Positions 50,447 to 59,458 of a DNA stretch of 64,000 nucleotides are shown here, in pieces. Position numbers and translations under genes: made by a program. Under the pieces are notes generated by a model. That model saw nothing but the letters and a program-made list of their open reading frames with translations, was not told the origin of the DNA and searched no databases. Every line of letters starts with the position of its first letter. Position 1 is the first letter of the stretch. This DNA comes from Streptomyces atratus (GTDB lineage: Bacteria > Actinomycetota > Actinomycetes > Streptomycetales > Streptomycetaceae). Location of the stretch: NCBI RefSeq assembly GCF_900119365.1, contig NZ_FPJO01000026.1, forward strand, positions 36,458 to 100,457. Reading direction: 5' to 3'.

Positions 50447-53400
50447 GTGCGGTATCTGATCCTGGGCGTCACCGAGGCGCGAGACGAGAACGGCGCTGCC
50501 CTGCCCGTGAGCGGTACGCGGCTGCGCGCGCTCCTCGCCGCCCTCGCGCTGCGCGCCGGACGCCCCGTCCCCGTCGCCGATCTGGTCGACGACGTATGGG
50601 CCGCCGACCCCCCGCACGACGCCCCCGCCGCGCTCCAGGCCCTGGTGGGCCGGCTGCGCCGGGTGCTGGGCAAGGGCGCGATCGCGAGTACCCACGGGGG
50701 CTACCGCCTGGCGGCCGGGCCCGACGAGGTCGACCTGTACGTGTTCGAGCGGCTCTCCCGCCAGGGGGCCGAGGAGCTCGACGCGGGCGACCCCGCGACT
50801 GCCGCGCGCACGCTCCGTACCGCGCTCGCCCTGTGGCGCGGCCCCGCGCTGGCCGATCTGCCGGACCGGGACCACGGCCACGGCCTGCGCCCCGAGGGCC
50901 ACCGCCTGGCCGCGCTGGAACGCCGTATCGAGGCCGACCTGCGGTGCGCGGCGACGGGCCCGGACGCGGGGAGGCGGACCCTGGTGCCCGAACTCATGGA
51001 GCTGACGGCCGCCCACCCGTACGACGAACGCTTCCGCGCCCAGCTGATCCGTGCCCTGCGCGCCGAGGGCCGTCAGGCCGACGCGCTGGCCGCCTACGAG
51101 GACGCCCGCCGCGCCCTCGCCGACGGTCTCGGGGCCGATCCCGGACCGGAACTGATCGCGCTGCACCGGGAGTTGCTCTCCCTGTCGCAGGCGCCGTCCG
51201 GGTCGGCGGCGCGGCCGGCGATGATGCGCCCGCAGTATCCGCTCGACGCGTCCGGCCCCGCCGTCGGGCACGGCAATCTGCGGCCCCGGCTGACCTCGTT
51301 CGTCGGGCGCGAGCCGGAACTGCGTTCCATACGCGCCGATCTGACCCGTTCCCGCCTGGTCACCCTCACCGGCCCCGGCGGCTCCGGCAAGACCCGGCTG
51401 GCCGAGGAGGCCGCCGCCGCGCACGGCGGGCAGCCGGCGCCCGCGGCCGACCAGGCCAACCCGGCCGAAACATCCGACGCGGACGCCTGGATAGCCGAAC
51501 TCGCCTCCGTGGACGACCCCGTCGACGTACCCGGAGCCGTGCTCTCCGCCCTCGGGCTGCGCGAGACCGCCCTCCTCCGTGACAGCAACCGCGACGGACA
51601 GCTGCCGCGCACCGACCCGACCGACCTCCTCGTCGAGCACCTGGCGCACTGCTCCCGCATCCGCCCCTTCCTGCTCATCCTGGACAACTGCGAGCACGTC
51701 ATCGAGGCGGCCGCCACCCTCGCCGAGACCCTGCTCACGCACTGCCCGCAGCTGCGCATCCTCGCCACCAGCCGTGAACCCCTCGGCGTACCCGGCGAAT
51801 CCGTACGCCCGGTCGGTCCGCTCCCGGCCGACCCCGCCCACCGGCTGTTCGCCGAGCGTGCCCGCACCGTACGCCCCGACTTCGACCCCGGGCAGGAGGC
51901 CGGGCGCGATGCGGAGGCCGTGGCCGAGATCTGCCGACGGCTCGACGGGCAGCCGCTCGCCATCGAGCTCGCCGCCGCCCGGCTGCGGATGCTCAGCCCG
52001 CGCCAGATCGCGGACCGGCTCGACGACCGCTTTCTCCTGCTGACCGGCGGGAGCCGGACCGTACTGCCGCGCCAGCAGACGCTGCGTGCCGTCGTCGACT
52101 GGTCCTGGGACCTCCTGGACGAGGACGAACGCACGGCGCTGCGGCAGGTCTCCGTCTTCGCGGGCGGCTGGGACCTGCGGGCCGCGGAAGCCGTCGTCAC
52201 ACCCGGAGTCGTCACACCTGGAGCGGGCCCTGCCGGAGCCGTGTCCTCCGGAGCCGTGTCCTCCGGGCCCGTCCCCGCCGGGCTCTCGACCGCCGACCTG
52301 ATCGGCGCCCTCGTCGACAAGTCTCTCGTCGTCGCGACCCCGACCGCCACCGGCGAGATGCGTTACCGCCTCCTGGAGACCATCCACGAGTACGCCACCG
52401 AACGCGCCGCCGAGGTCCCGGAGATACGTGCCGCCGCCGCGAGCGCGCACACCGCGTACTTCCTCGCCCTCGTCGAGCGGGCCGAGCCGCGCATCCGTTC
52501 CGGCGACCAGCTGCCCTGGATCGAACGCCTGGAGACGGACCTCGACAACATCCGGGCCGCCCTCCACCGGACCGTCGTCACCGGCCCGTCCGAAGCGGAA
52601 GCCGTACGGCTGGTTCTCGGCATGGGGTGGTTCTGGTGGCTGCGAAACTTCCGCTCCGAGGGCCTCACCTGGGCCGAGCGCGCCGTGGCGCTGGGGCCGG
52701 AGCCGGTGAACGCCGACGACCCCCGCTACTGGCCGCGCATGCATCTGGAGATGCTGCGGTACTTCCTCGCCGTGGAGTCCGGGCCTGCCGAGGCCGTCCA
52801 CGGTGACGACCGCTTCCGGGCCGTGATGGACCGGGTGACCGAGGCGTTCAGGTCCTCGGGACCGCAGTCCGCACGCTTCCCGGGCATGCTCTGGCCGATG
52901 GCCCTGTTCGCGGCCCGGACGACCACCGAGACCCACGCGCTGATCGATTCGGTGGTCGACAACGCCCGGACCCATGGCGGCGCCTGGGAGTACTGCCTCG
53001 CCCTGATGTTCCGTACCCACATGGTCGTCGACATGCCGGGCGGCATGCCCGGGGTCGACGCCGATCTCGCGGAACTGCGCGAGCTGAGCCGCCGCGTCGG
53101 CGACCGCTGGATTCGTGCGCAGGTGGCGAGCGCGGCCGCGGAGGCGGGCGTGATGCGCGGACGGTTCCCGCAGGCCCGGGCGGCGTACGAGGAGGCGCTG
53201 CTGCTGTCCCGTGAGGTCGGCGCGCATGCCGAGGCGCCGTTCCTCCTCGCCCGCCTCGCGGAACTCGCCTACCGGACCGGGGACATGGCGGACTTCGAGC
53301 GGAACCTGACCGTGGCGGAGCGCGAGGCGGACCGCTACCAGGTGCACGACGCCCACGCCTACATCCATTTCCTGCGCGCCACGGCGGCCCTGGAGCGGGG

Positions 53401-53983
53401 GGAGACCGCCCGGGCGCGGCAGCTGGTCACCGAGGCGGCGCATGCGATCGGGCGGGGCAGCCCGCCGTCGCACTTCAGCGCCGTGGTCGAGGGTCTGGCC
53501 GCCCGGATCACGGTGCACGAGCCGGGACCCGACCGTGGTCCGGCGGCGGGCGTGCGAGGCCTGACGGCGGCACTCCGCGGGGCGCGGGACGCCCAGTGCG
53601 CCGAACTCGTCACCGGGCATCTGGCGGACTGCGTGGCGGCCGTGCTGCCGAAGGTGGGCCACCACCGGGCCGCGGTACGGATCCTGGCGGCGGCGGACGG
53701 CTGGCGCTTGTTCGGCCCCAGGACCGAGGCTCAACAGGCCGAGGTGGACGGGGCCGAGCGGCAGGCGCGCGAGGAGCTGGGACCTCAGCTGTACGAGGCC
53801 GAGCGCACCGCGGGCCGCGCACTGACCCTCGACGACGTCATCGAGCTCCTGACCCGCATCACCGAGGAGCTCCCGGAGGCGCCGGGGTGCGTGGAGGTCC
53901 TGGAGCGCGGGGACGCTCCGGTCCACGCGGAAGCGCCGGGGTTCACCTCCGGCCTCACCCCGGACCGGCTCACCGGCAACTGA
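50447..53983 (+). CDS. AfsR-like (SARP-NB-ARC-TPR) regulator
   Basis: 1178 residues. A SARP-type DNA-binding domain (about 1-90: GTRLRALLAALALRAGRPV, LVDDVWAADPPHDAPAALQA) is followed by the bacterial transcriptional activation domain to about 245. Next comes an NTPase domain with the P-loop TLTGPGGSGKTRLAEEA (about 305) and LLILDNCEHVIEAAATLAE (Walker B-like), then LDGQPLAIELAAARLR. A long TPR-like helical C-terminus completes it. This is the architecture of AfsR-type global regulators of secondary metabolism. An Ala/Pro/Gly/Val-rich repetitive insertion lies near residues 585-610. It converges on the ECF sigma gene, their 3' ends overlapping by 14 bases. Confidence 0.92.
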   Translation: MRYLILGVTEARDENGAALPVSGTRLRALLAALALRAGRPVPVADLVDDVWAADPPHDAPAALQALVGRLRRVLGKGAIASTHGGYRLAAGPDEVDLYVFERLSRQGAEELDAGDPATAARTLRTALALWRGPALADLPDRDHGHGLRPEGHRLAALERRIEADLRCAATGPDAGRRTLVPELMELTAAHPYDERFRAQLIRALRAEGRQADALAAYEDARRALADGLGADPGPELIALHRELLSLSQAPSGSAARPAMMRPQYPLDASGPAVGHGNLRPRLTSFVGREPELRSIRADLTRSRLVTLTGPGGSGKTRLAEEAAAAHGGQPAPAADQANPAETSDADAWIAELASVDDPVDVPGAVLSALGLRETALLRDSNRDGQLPRTDPTDLLVEHLAHCSRIRPFLLILDNCEHVIEAAATLAETLLTHCPQLRILATSREPLGVPGESVRPVGPLPADPAHRLFAERARTVRPDFDPGQEAGRDAEAVAEICRRLDGQPLAIELAAARLRMLSPRQIADRLDDRFLLLTGGSRTVLPRQQTLRAVVDWSWDLLDEDERTALRQVSVFAGGWDLRAAEAVVTPGVVTPGAGPAGAVSSGAVSSGPVPAGLSTADLIGALVDKSLVVATPTATGEMRYRLLETIHEYATERAAEVPEIRAAAASAHTAYFLALVERAEPRIRSGDQLPWIERLETDLDNIRAALHRTVVTGPSEAEAVRLVLGMGWFWWLRNFRSEGLTWAERAVALGPEPVNADDPRYWPRMHLEMLRYFLAVESGPAEAVHGDDRFRAVMDRVTEAFRSSGPQSARFPGMLWPMALFAARTTTETHALIDSVVDNARTHGGAWEYCLALMFRTHMVVDMPGGMPGVDADLAELRELSRRVGDRWIRAQVASAAAEAGVMRGRFPQARAAYEEALLLSREVGAHAEAPFLLARLAELAYRTGDMADFERNLTVAEREADRYQVHDAHAYIHFLRATAALERGETARARQLVTEAAHAIGRGSPPSHFSAVVEGLAARITVHEPGPDRGPAAGVRGLTAALRGARDAQCAELVTGHLADCVAAVLPKVGHHRAAVRILAAADGWRLFGPRTEAQQAEVDGAERQAREELGPQLYEAERTAGRALTLDDVIELLTRITEELPEAPGCVEVLERGDAPVHAEAPGFTSGLTPDRLTGN

Positions 53984-55976
53984 TCGTCGAATTCGCCCAG
54001 TCGGCGAGCGCCATGACGCCACCGGGCCGGGCGCGCTCGACCACCAGCCGGATGCGCTCCTGACCGGCGATACCGACGCCCACCGGCACGGCCGGGGCGT
54101 TGCCGTTCATCACCGGGGACTGCCACAGCCGTGCCCCGTCGCCGTTGAAGACGGAGAAGCGCACCGAGCCGAGTCCCATCGTCATGTCGTCGATCCCGAC
54201 CATCGCCTGGTACCGCGTGCACTCCTTGTTCAGCCGGATGGTGACCGAGGAATTGCTGTTGACGGTGACCCCGTGCGCGTACGTCGTGCCGCCGATCGAC
54301 ACATCGGAACGCTGCCAGACCCAGCTGCTCTCACCGAGCACCACCTCCGGTTCGGTGTGGTCGCCCAGGAGCGAGTAGCTGAGTTCGCTGATCTGGTAGA
54401 CGGTCGGCGCGGGAGGCGGCGGGGTCGGTGTCGGCGTCGGAGTGGGCGTCGGGGGGAGCGTCGGTTCCGGCTTGGGCTTCGGCGCGGGCGGCGTCGGCTC
54501 GGGAGCGGGCTTCGGGGGCGGTTTAGGGGTGGGCGTCGGCTTGGGCTCGGGCCTGGGCGGCGGTGTGGGCGCCGAGGGCGCGGGCGGCACCGGCGGAGCG
54601 GGCTTCGGTGCGGACGGCTTCGGTGCGGGCGGCTTCGGTGCGGGCGGCGGTGTCGGGGCCGGGGGCGCCACGACGGCCGGCTTCGCCACATGCTTGGCCT
54701 CGGGCTTCGGCTGGTCGTCGCCGACCAGCGCCCAGACGAGTCCGGCCGCCGCGGCCACGACGACCGCGGCCGCGATACCGGCCTTCGCCGGGGCACCGAG
54801 CCCCTCCGAGGCCGCGGCACCACCGGCCGAACCTCCGGTGGAGCCGCCCCCGGACGCCGCCGCGGCGGCACCCGCACCCGCGGCTCCCGCCGCGCCACCG
54901 GCGACGACTCCGGCTGCCTTGAGCGCGTACCCGGCGGCGAACCAGCCGATGACCGCGACCGGCAGCAGCGCGGGAATCCCGGCGTTGACATGGGCCAGCT
55001 CGCCCGCGGCGAGCCGGCACTTCGAGCATTCCTCCAGATGTCCGCGCAGGCCGCGCTCGGCCCGCATGCGGAGCCCGCCACGGGCGTAAGCGCCGAGCCG
55101 GTCGGCGTAGCGCGCGCAGTCGCCGCCCGCGGTGAGCGCCTGGCTCACATGCGCCTGCAGATAGGCCTGCTTGAGACCCTCACGGGCCCGGCTGGCCAGC
55201 ACCGCCGTGGCATTGGCGGTCAGTCCGAAGAGCGGGGCGATCTCGCTGGGCGACTCCTCCTCGACGGTGGTGTGCCACAGCACGGCCTGCCAGCGCTCCG
55301 GCAGGCTGCGGAACGCCTGCATCGCCATCGACTGCTCGGCCTCGTGCATCGCCAGCACATCGGCGCCGAGGTCGAGCGTGTCCGCGTCCGACACCTGGGA
55401 GGTCTGGGCCGCCTGCGCGGCGAACACCGCGAAGTCGTCGACCAGTTGCTCCCGCTTCGCGGTCTTGGTCCAGGCGGCGCCGACGTGGCGGACGGCCGTC
55501 ATGAGATAGGCCCGTACGGCCTCCTCGGGCCCCTTGCCCCGGCGTACCGCCTGCAGGGTGCGGGCGAAGACCTCGGCCGTCAGGTCGTCGGCCGTGTGGG
55601 CGTCCCGGCAGCAGCTGCGCGCGTAGCGCCGCACGGCGTCGGAGTGGCGCCGGAAGAGCTCCTCGTACGCGAGATCGTCGCCGTCCCGCATCTGCCGGAT
55701 CAGATCGGCGTCGGAGGGCGCGCCGCCCGAGGCATCGGTGGCGCCGGTGCTGCCGCCCTCCCGCTGCATCGGCACCGCGGCGTCGGCCCCGGGGCCGGCA
55801 TCGACCGGCGCCGACCACGGACCCGGCAGTACGGTGCCGCCCTCGGCGTCACCGCTCGACCGGCCCGGCCCGGCCTGACTCGGCACCTGCCGGGCGGAAA
55901 GCCCACCGGCCTCCGCGACACCACCCACTGCGGAGACGTCGTCGAACGACTCTTCCTGCTGCCCGTCACCGCTCAT
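53970..55976 (-). CDS. Membrane-anchored ECF sigma factor with zinc-finger and NPCBM domain
   Basis: 668 residues. Sigma region 2 starts near residue 88 (DADLIRQMRDGDDLAYEELF, DLTAEVFARTLQ). Region 4 follows (RSLPERWQAVLWHTTVEEES). A zf-HC2-like anti-sigma segment, RGLRGHLEECSKCRLAAGEL (HxxxCxxC), comes next. There are one or two hydrophobic segments (IPALLPVAVIGWFAAGYALK and AGIAAAVVVAAAAGLVWALV), a Pro/Lys/Thr-rich wall-spanning linker of about 110 residues, and a C-terminal NPCBM-type carbohydrate-binding domain (VYQISELSYSLLGDHTEPEV, HGVTVNSNSSVTIRL). This matches the ECF52-type sigma factors; SCO4117 of S. coelicolor, linked to morphology and antibiotics, is the likely counterpart. ATG 55976 is the probable start. 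Confidence 0.93.
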   Translation of the reverse strand: MSGDGQQEESFDDVSAVGGVAEAGGLSARQVPSQAGPGRSSGDAEGGTVLPGPWSAPVDAGPGADAAVPMQREGGSTGATDASGGAPSDADLIRQMRDGDDLAYEELFRRHSDAVRRYARSCCRDAHTADDLTAEVFARTLQAVRRGKGPEEAVRAYLMTAVRHVGAAWTKTAKREQLVDDFAVFAAQAAQTSQVSDADTLDLGADVLAMHEAEQSMAMQAFRSLPERWQAVLWHTTVEEESPSEIAPLFGLTANATAVLASRAREGLKQAYLQAHVSQALTAGGDCARYADRLGAYARGGLRMRAERGLRGHLEECSKCRLAAGELAHVNAGIPALLPVAVIGWFAAGYALKAAGVVAGGAAGAAGAGAAAAASGGGSTGGSAGGAAASEGLGAPAKAGIAAAVVVAAAAGLVWALVGDDQPKPEAKHVAKPAVVAPPAPTPPPAPKPPAPKPSAPKPAPPVPPAPSAPTPPPRPEPKPTPTPKPPPKPAPEPTPPAPKPKPEPTLPPTPTPTPTPTPPPPAPTVYQISELSYSLLGDHTEPEVVLGESSWVWQRSDVSIGGTTYAHGVTVNSNSSVTIRLNKECTRYQAMVGIDDMTMGLGSVRFSVFNGDGARLWQSPVMNGNAPAVPVGVGIAGQERIRLVVERARPGGVMALADWANSTISCR

Positions 55977-56471
55977 CGCGGTAGCCCCCGTATGCGCTGT
56001 CGGACCCGAACTTCGGGCAAGAGTGCCACATGGCGCAATCACGACGGACCCTCAGCCCCCGCAACCACTCATCCGGGGCGTTTTTCCGAATGTGAGTACT
56101 AACGGCCATTCATTCGGGGAAAGCTCGACAATCTCTTTTGCGAGGCCGAGTTGGAGCCGCAGTACGCGATTCGGGAGCGACAGGCGTGCTACTGGAGGGC
56201 GATGCGGGTTTCGGCAGCAGTAACGGCGGTCGTGGACGCCGGACTCGAAGGCCGGACGGATGATGACGGGCTGTCGATCGAGACCCCATCAAAACGGGCC
56301 ACATCGACCAAACGCGCACGGAAGTGGAGTCAGCGGTTCGACAACACGCCCGCGAGTCGGCAACGCGCGGGCGCAGCGGCAGCACACGCCACTGCGCCCG
56401 CGCATCCCGAAGATCCTGCGCATTCCGGGGATCCTCAGGTCCCTCAGGTCCCTCAGATCCCCAGACTCCGC
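55977..56471. promoter_or_regulatory. Region between atrA-like gene and ECF sigma gene
   Basis: 495 bases with no supported gene. CCGAATG-N18-CATTCGG (56086-56117) is a perfect 7-bp inverted repeat 110 bases upstream of the sigma start and may be an operator. Short direct repeats based on CCTCAGGTC lie at 56427-56460, close to the atrA stop. The sigma gene promoter should be here. Confidence 0.45.
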
Positions 56472-57452
56472 TCAGGCGGCCGGCCGGGAGCGCAGTCCCT
56501 CCAGCAGGATGTCCAGGAGCCGGCTCGAAGCGGCGGCCTGCTGGGCGGCGTCCGGCAGCGAAGGTGCTGCTGTCGCTATCACCAGCAGTACATCCGCGAC
56601 CGTCACGTCGCGGCGCAGTTCACCGGCTGCCCGTGCCCGGTCCACCAGACGGCCGACCACCTCCAGCAGCTCGCCGGCTCCCGCGTCGTCGTCCTCGACA
56701 CCGGTCTCCGCAGCGGGCCGCTCGTCGGCCGGCCGGGGGTCGGCCTGGCCGGCGCCCTGGCGCTGCTGAGGCACCCGGGCCTCGTCCCGACCACTGCCCG
56801 GAACCGATGCGGAGCCCGACGCCGAGCCCGACGCCGAGCCCGATACGGCCGCCGCCGAACCATCGCCACTGCCGTCGCCGTTGCCGTCACCGATGCCATC
56901 GACATCGACATCGACGCCGACCCGCAGCACCTGAGGCGGCAGCAGCCGCCCCGCGCCCGAGGCCACGGACGTCCGCAGGAAGCGCGACAGCGCCGACCAC
57001 GGCTCGTCCTCCTGACCGAGCGCGGTCCGGGCCTGGTCCGTCAGCCGGGAGGTCTCCTCCGCGGCTATCCGCCGGACCAGCACGTCCTTGCTCGGGAACC
57101 GCCGGTACACCGTGCCGACCCCGACCCGGGCGCGACGTGCCACGTCCTCCATCGGAGCCCCGTACCCCAGCTCCCCGAACACCTCGCGCGCGGCCCGCAG
57201 GACATGCTCCAGATTGCGCTGGGCGTCCACGCGGAGCGGAGCCGTACGGCCATGCGCGTCGGCCGTCCCGGCTGCTCCGGTCGCGCCGTTCGTCCCGTTC
57301 ACCCCGACCGTGGCGACCGGGCTCGTCGACGACGCCGCTCCGACCGCGCCGACCGCGCCGACCGTTCCGACCGCTCCGTTTCGTCCCGTTCCGTCGGACG
57401 AATGGGACGAAACCGCGGCAGCGGTCGGCCAATGAGAATCCTGAATGTGCAT
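56472..57452 (-). CDS. atrA: AtrA-like TetR-family regulator
   Basis: 326 residues. A long low-complexity N-tail (about 75 residues, with GAVGTVGAVGAVGAAS) precedes the TetR DNA-binding domain: AAREVFGELGYGAPMEDVAR and VGVGTVYRRFPSKDVLVRR. The ligand domain is interrupted by a Gly/Asp/Ser-rich insertion (DVDVDGIGDGNGDGSGDGS and a GSAS repeat). The neighbourhood, an ECF sigma gene on one side and a divergent NADH dehydrogenase on the other, agrees with my memory of S. coelicolor AtrA (SCO4118), which activates the actinorhodin activator gene and a sugar transporter. ATG 57452 follows GGGGGAA by seven bases. Confidence 0.8.
   Translation of the reverse strand: MHIQDSHWPTAAAVSSHSSDGTGRNGAVGTVGAVGAVGAASSTSPVATVGVNGTNGATGAAGTADAHGRTAPLRVDAQRNLEHVLRAAREVFGELGYGAPMEDVARRARVGVGTVYRRFPSKDVLVRRIAAEETSRLTDQARTALGQEDEPWSALSRFLRTSVASGAGRLLPPQVLRVGVDVDVDGIGDGNGDGSGDGSAAAVSGSASGSASGSASVPGSGRDEARVPQQRQGAGQADPRPADERPAAETGVEDDDAGAGELLEVVGRLVDRARAAGELRRDVTVADVLLVIATAAPSLPDAAQQAAASSRLLDILLEGLRSRPAA
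56812..56844 (-). repeat. 12-bp tandem repeat in atrA
   Basis: Almost three copies of GAGCCCGACGCC (plus strand), encoding Gly-Ser-Ala-Ser repeats within the ligand domain. A second array of CCGACCGCG-type 9-mers at 57340-57380 encodes Gly-Ala-Val repeats in the N-tail. Confidence 0.75.
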
Positions 57453-57555
57453 AACTGTTCCCCCGGTTATGACGTCTCCCCCCGGAGACTTCCCGCCGTT
57501 TGAGCCAGGGAGCGGATCACGGTCCCCACCCGACACCCCGACGACATACGAACAT

Positions 57556-57574
57556 AGTTGAGCCCGGCTCAATT
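57556..57574. promoter_or_regulatory. Operator candidate between atrA and ndh
   Basis: AGTTGAGC-CCG-GCTCAATT, 8-bp arms with one mismatch (the inner TTGAGC/GCTCAA is perfect), 104 bases upstream of the atrA start. Suitable for a TetR dimer; could be an AtrA self-control site, though it is unlike any AtrA site I can recall. Confidence 0.5.
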
Positions 57575-57752
57575 CAGAAGGGGGTAGTTCCGCATGGAGC
57601 GCCCCCCGATCGGAGCAAGACCGGTTGGTCACTGATTCGACCCCCGCCCACGGCCCCCCACCCCGACCCCTGACCTGCACGGCTTGCGTACCACCGCCGG
57701 GCCCCGCGGCAACCGCCCGCCCAAAACCTCCGGTCACACAATTTGCCGAGCC

Positions 57753-57761
57753 TGTGGACAA
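57753..57761 (-). promoter_or_regulatory. DnaA-box-like element upstream of ndh
   Basis: TGTGGACAA, the exact reverse complement of TTGTCCACA, 32 bases before the ndh start codon. It is the second perfect match in the window, and both lie directly upstream of start codons. Confidence 0.4.
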
Positions 57762-57792
57762 ACCCTTGAGCACGTTGCGTCATGGGGTGGTG

Positions 57793-59271
57793 ATGGCTTC
57801 AGAATCCGGGGGAACACCCCCAGGACCCCCGCCGGGCGTGCGCATTCTCGTCATCGGTGGTGGCTACGTCGGGATGTACACAGCACTGCGTCTCCAGCGG
57901 AAGCTGAAGCAGAGACTCAGAAGCGGCGAGGCCGAGATCGTGGTCGTCACCCCCGAGCCCTATATGACGTATCAGCCGTTCCTGCCCGAAGCGGCCGCCG
58001 GTTCGATCTCGCCGCGCCATGTCGTCGTCCCGCTCCGCCGCGTCCTCGCGCACTGCAAGATCGTGATCGGCGAGGCGCAGCACATCGACCACGCCAAGCG
58101 CACCGCGACCGTCACCACCCTCGCCACGGGGGAGGACGGCACCGGCGCGGTCGAGATCCGGTACGACGAACTCGTCCTCGCCCCCGGCTCCGTCTCGCGC
58201 ACCCTCCCGGTCCCCGGCCTCGCCGACCACGGCATCGGCTTCAGGACCGTCGAGGAGGCCATCGGCCTGCGCAACCACGTCATCGAGCAGATGGACATCG
58301 CCTCCGCCACCCGCGACCCCGCCATCCGCGACGCCGCGCTCACCTTCGTCGTGGTCGGCGGCGGATACGCGGGCGTCGAAGCCCTCGCCGAGCTGGAGGA
58401 CATGGCCCGCTACACCTCGCGGTACTACCACAACATCAAGGCCGAGGACCTGAAATGGATCCTCGTCGAGGCCTCCGGCCGCATCCTTCCCGAGGTCGGC
58501 GAGGAGATGGGCACCTACGCCATCCGTGAGCTGCGCGGCCGCAACATCGACGTACGCCTCGACACCCGGCTGGAGTCCTGCGAGGACCGGATCGCCGTCC
58601 TGAGCGACGGTTCCAGGTTCCCGACCCGCACCCTCGTGTGGACCGCGGGCGTCAAACCCGCGCCGGTCCTCGCCGCGACCGACCTGCCGCTCGACGAACG
58701 CGGCAGGCTCAGATGCACGGCAGAGCTCACCGTCGAGGGCGTCGAGCACGCCTGGGCCGCCGGGGACGCCGCGGCCGTACCCGACCTCACCGCCGCCGAG
58801 GCGGGCAGGGCGACCGCGCCCAACGCCCAGCACGCGGTGCGCCAGGCCAAGGTCCTCGCCGAGAACATCCTCGCCTCGATCGCCGGAGAGCCCCTGGAGG
58901 AGTACCGGCACAGCTACGCGGGCTCCGTCGCCTCGCTGGGCCTCCACAAGGGCGTCGCCCATGTCTACGGCCGTAAGCTCAAGGGATATCCGGCCTGGCT
59001 GATGCACCGTACGTACCACCTCAGCCGTGTCCCGACGTTCAACCGGAAGGCCCGCGTCCTTGCCGAATGGACCCTCGCCGGGCTCTTCAAGCGCGAGATC
59101 GTCTCCCTCGGTTCGCTGGAACACCCGCGCGCCGAGTTCGAGCTCGCCGCAGGCGGCAGACGCCCCGGGCCGAACGGCCCGCCGGACCCGGACTCCCCGC
59201 CGGGCCCAGGCAACTCGCCGGGGCCGGACATTCCTTCCGGGACCGACGGCTCGCCGCCGAACGGCGGCTGA
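57793..59271 (+). CDS. ndh: Type II NADH dehydrogenase
   Basis: 492-residue single-subunit NADH:quinone oxidoreductase that feeds electrons to the respiratory chain without pumping protons. The FAD fold is RILVIGGGYVGMYTALRLQ. The NADH-binding motif is TFVVVGGGYAGVEALAELED. A conserved VWTAGVKPAP and the flavin-contact AWAAGDAAAVPDL follow, and the AQHAVRQAKVLAENIL helix is typical of NDH-2. The C-terminal 45 residues are Pro/Gly/Asp-rich and unusual in E. coli Ndh but common in actinomycetes. ATG 57793 follows GGGGTGG. It is divergent from atrA. Confidence 0.92.
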   Translation: MASESGGTPPGPPPGVRILVIGGGYVGMYTALRLQRKLKQRLRSGEAEIVVVTPEPYMTYQPFLPEAAAGSISPRHVVVPLRRVLAHCKIVIGEAQHIDHAKRTATVTTLATGEDGTGAVEIRYDELVLAPGSVSRTLPVPGLADHGIGFRTVEEAIGLRNHVIEQMDIASATRDPAIRDAALTFVVVGGGYAGVEALAELEDMARYTSRYYHNIKAEDLKWILVEASGRILPEVGEEMGTYAIRELRGRNIDVRLDTRLESCEDRIAVLSDGSRFPTRTLVWTAGVKPAPVLAATDLPLDERGRLRCTAELTVEGVEHAWAAGDAAAVPDLTAAEAGRATAPNAQHAVRQAKVLAENILASIAGEPLEEYRHSYAGSVASLGLHKGVAHVYGRKLKGYPAWLMHRTYHLSRVPTFNRKARVLAEWTLAGLFKREIVSLGSLEHPRAEFELAAGGRRPGPNGPPDPDSPPGPGNSPGPDIPSGTDGSPPNGG

Positions 59272-59458
59272 CGGGCCGTCGACCCGCCCGTGCATCCGCC
59301 GGGGGGAGGACCGTACCGACAACAGTCAGTACGGTCCGCCACACTGGACGTGTGACCATAGGTGGGCCCACATCTGCACAGAGTGACCCGGCCGGCAGTG
59401 ACCGACAGTGAGCAGCCCGCAAGAGCGGACCAGACCGACACACGAGGCCAGAAATTCC

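Noticed and set aside
49574..54022. 1482-codon open frame on the minus strand
   Set aside because: It is antisense to two well-supported genes (asparagine-synthetase-like and AfsR-like). GC-rich codon bias of those genes removes stops from the opposite frame. No protein motif is visible.
57721..57792. Rex (NADH-sensing repressor) operator before ndh
   Set aside because: A Rex site would be expected for a respiratory NADH dehydrogenase, but the TGTGAAC...GTTCACA-type symmetry is not present; only TCACACAA and TGTGGACAA occur, with wrong spacing.
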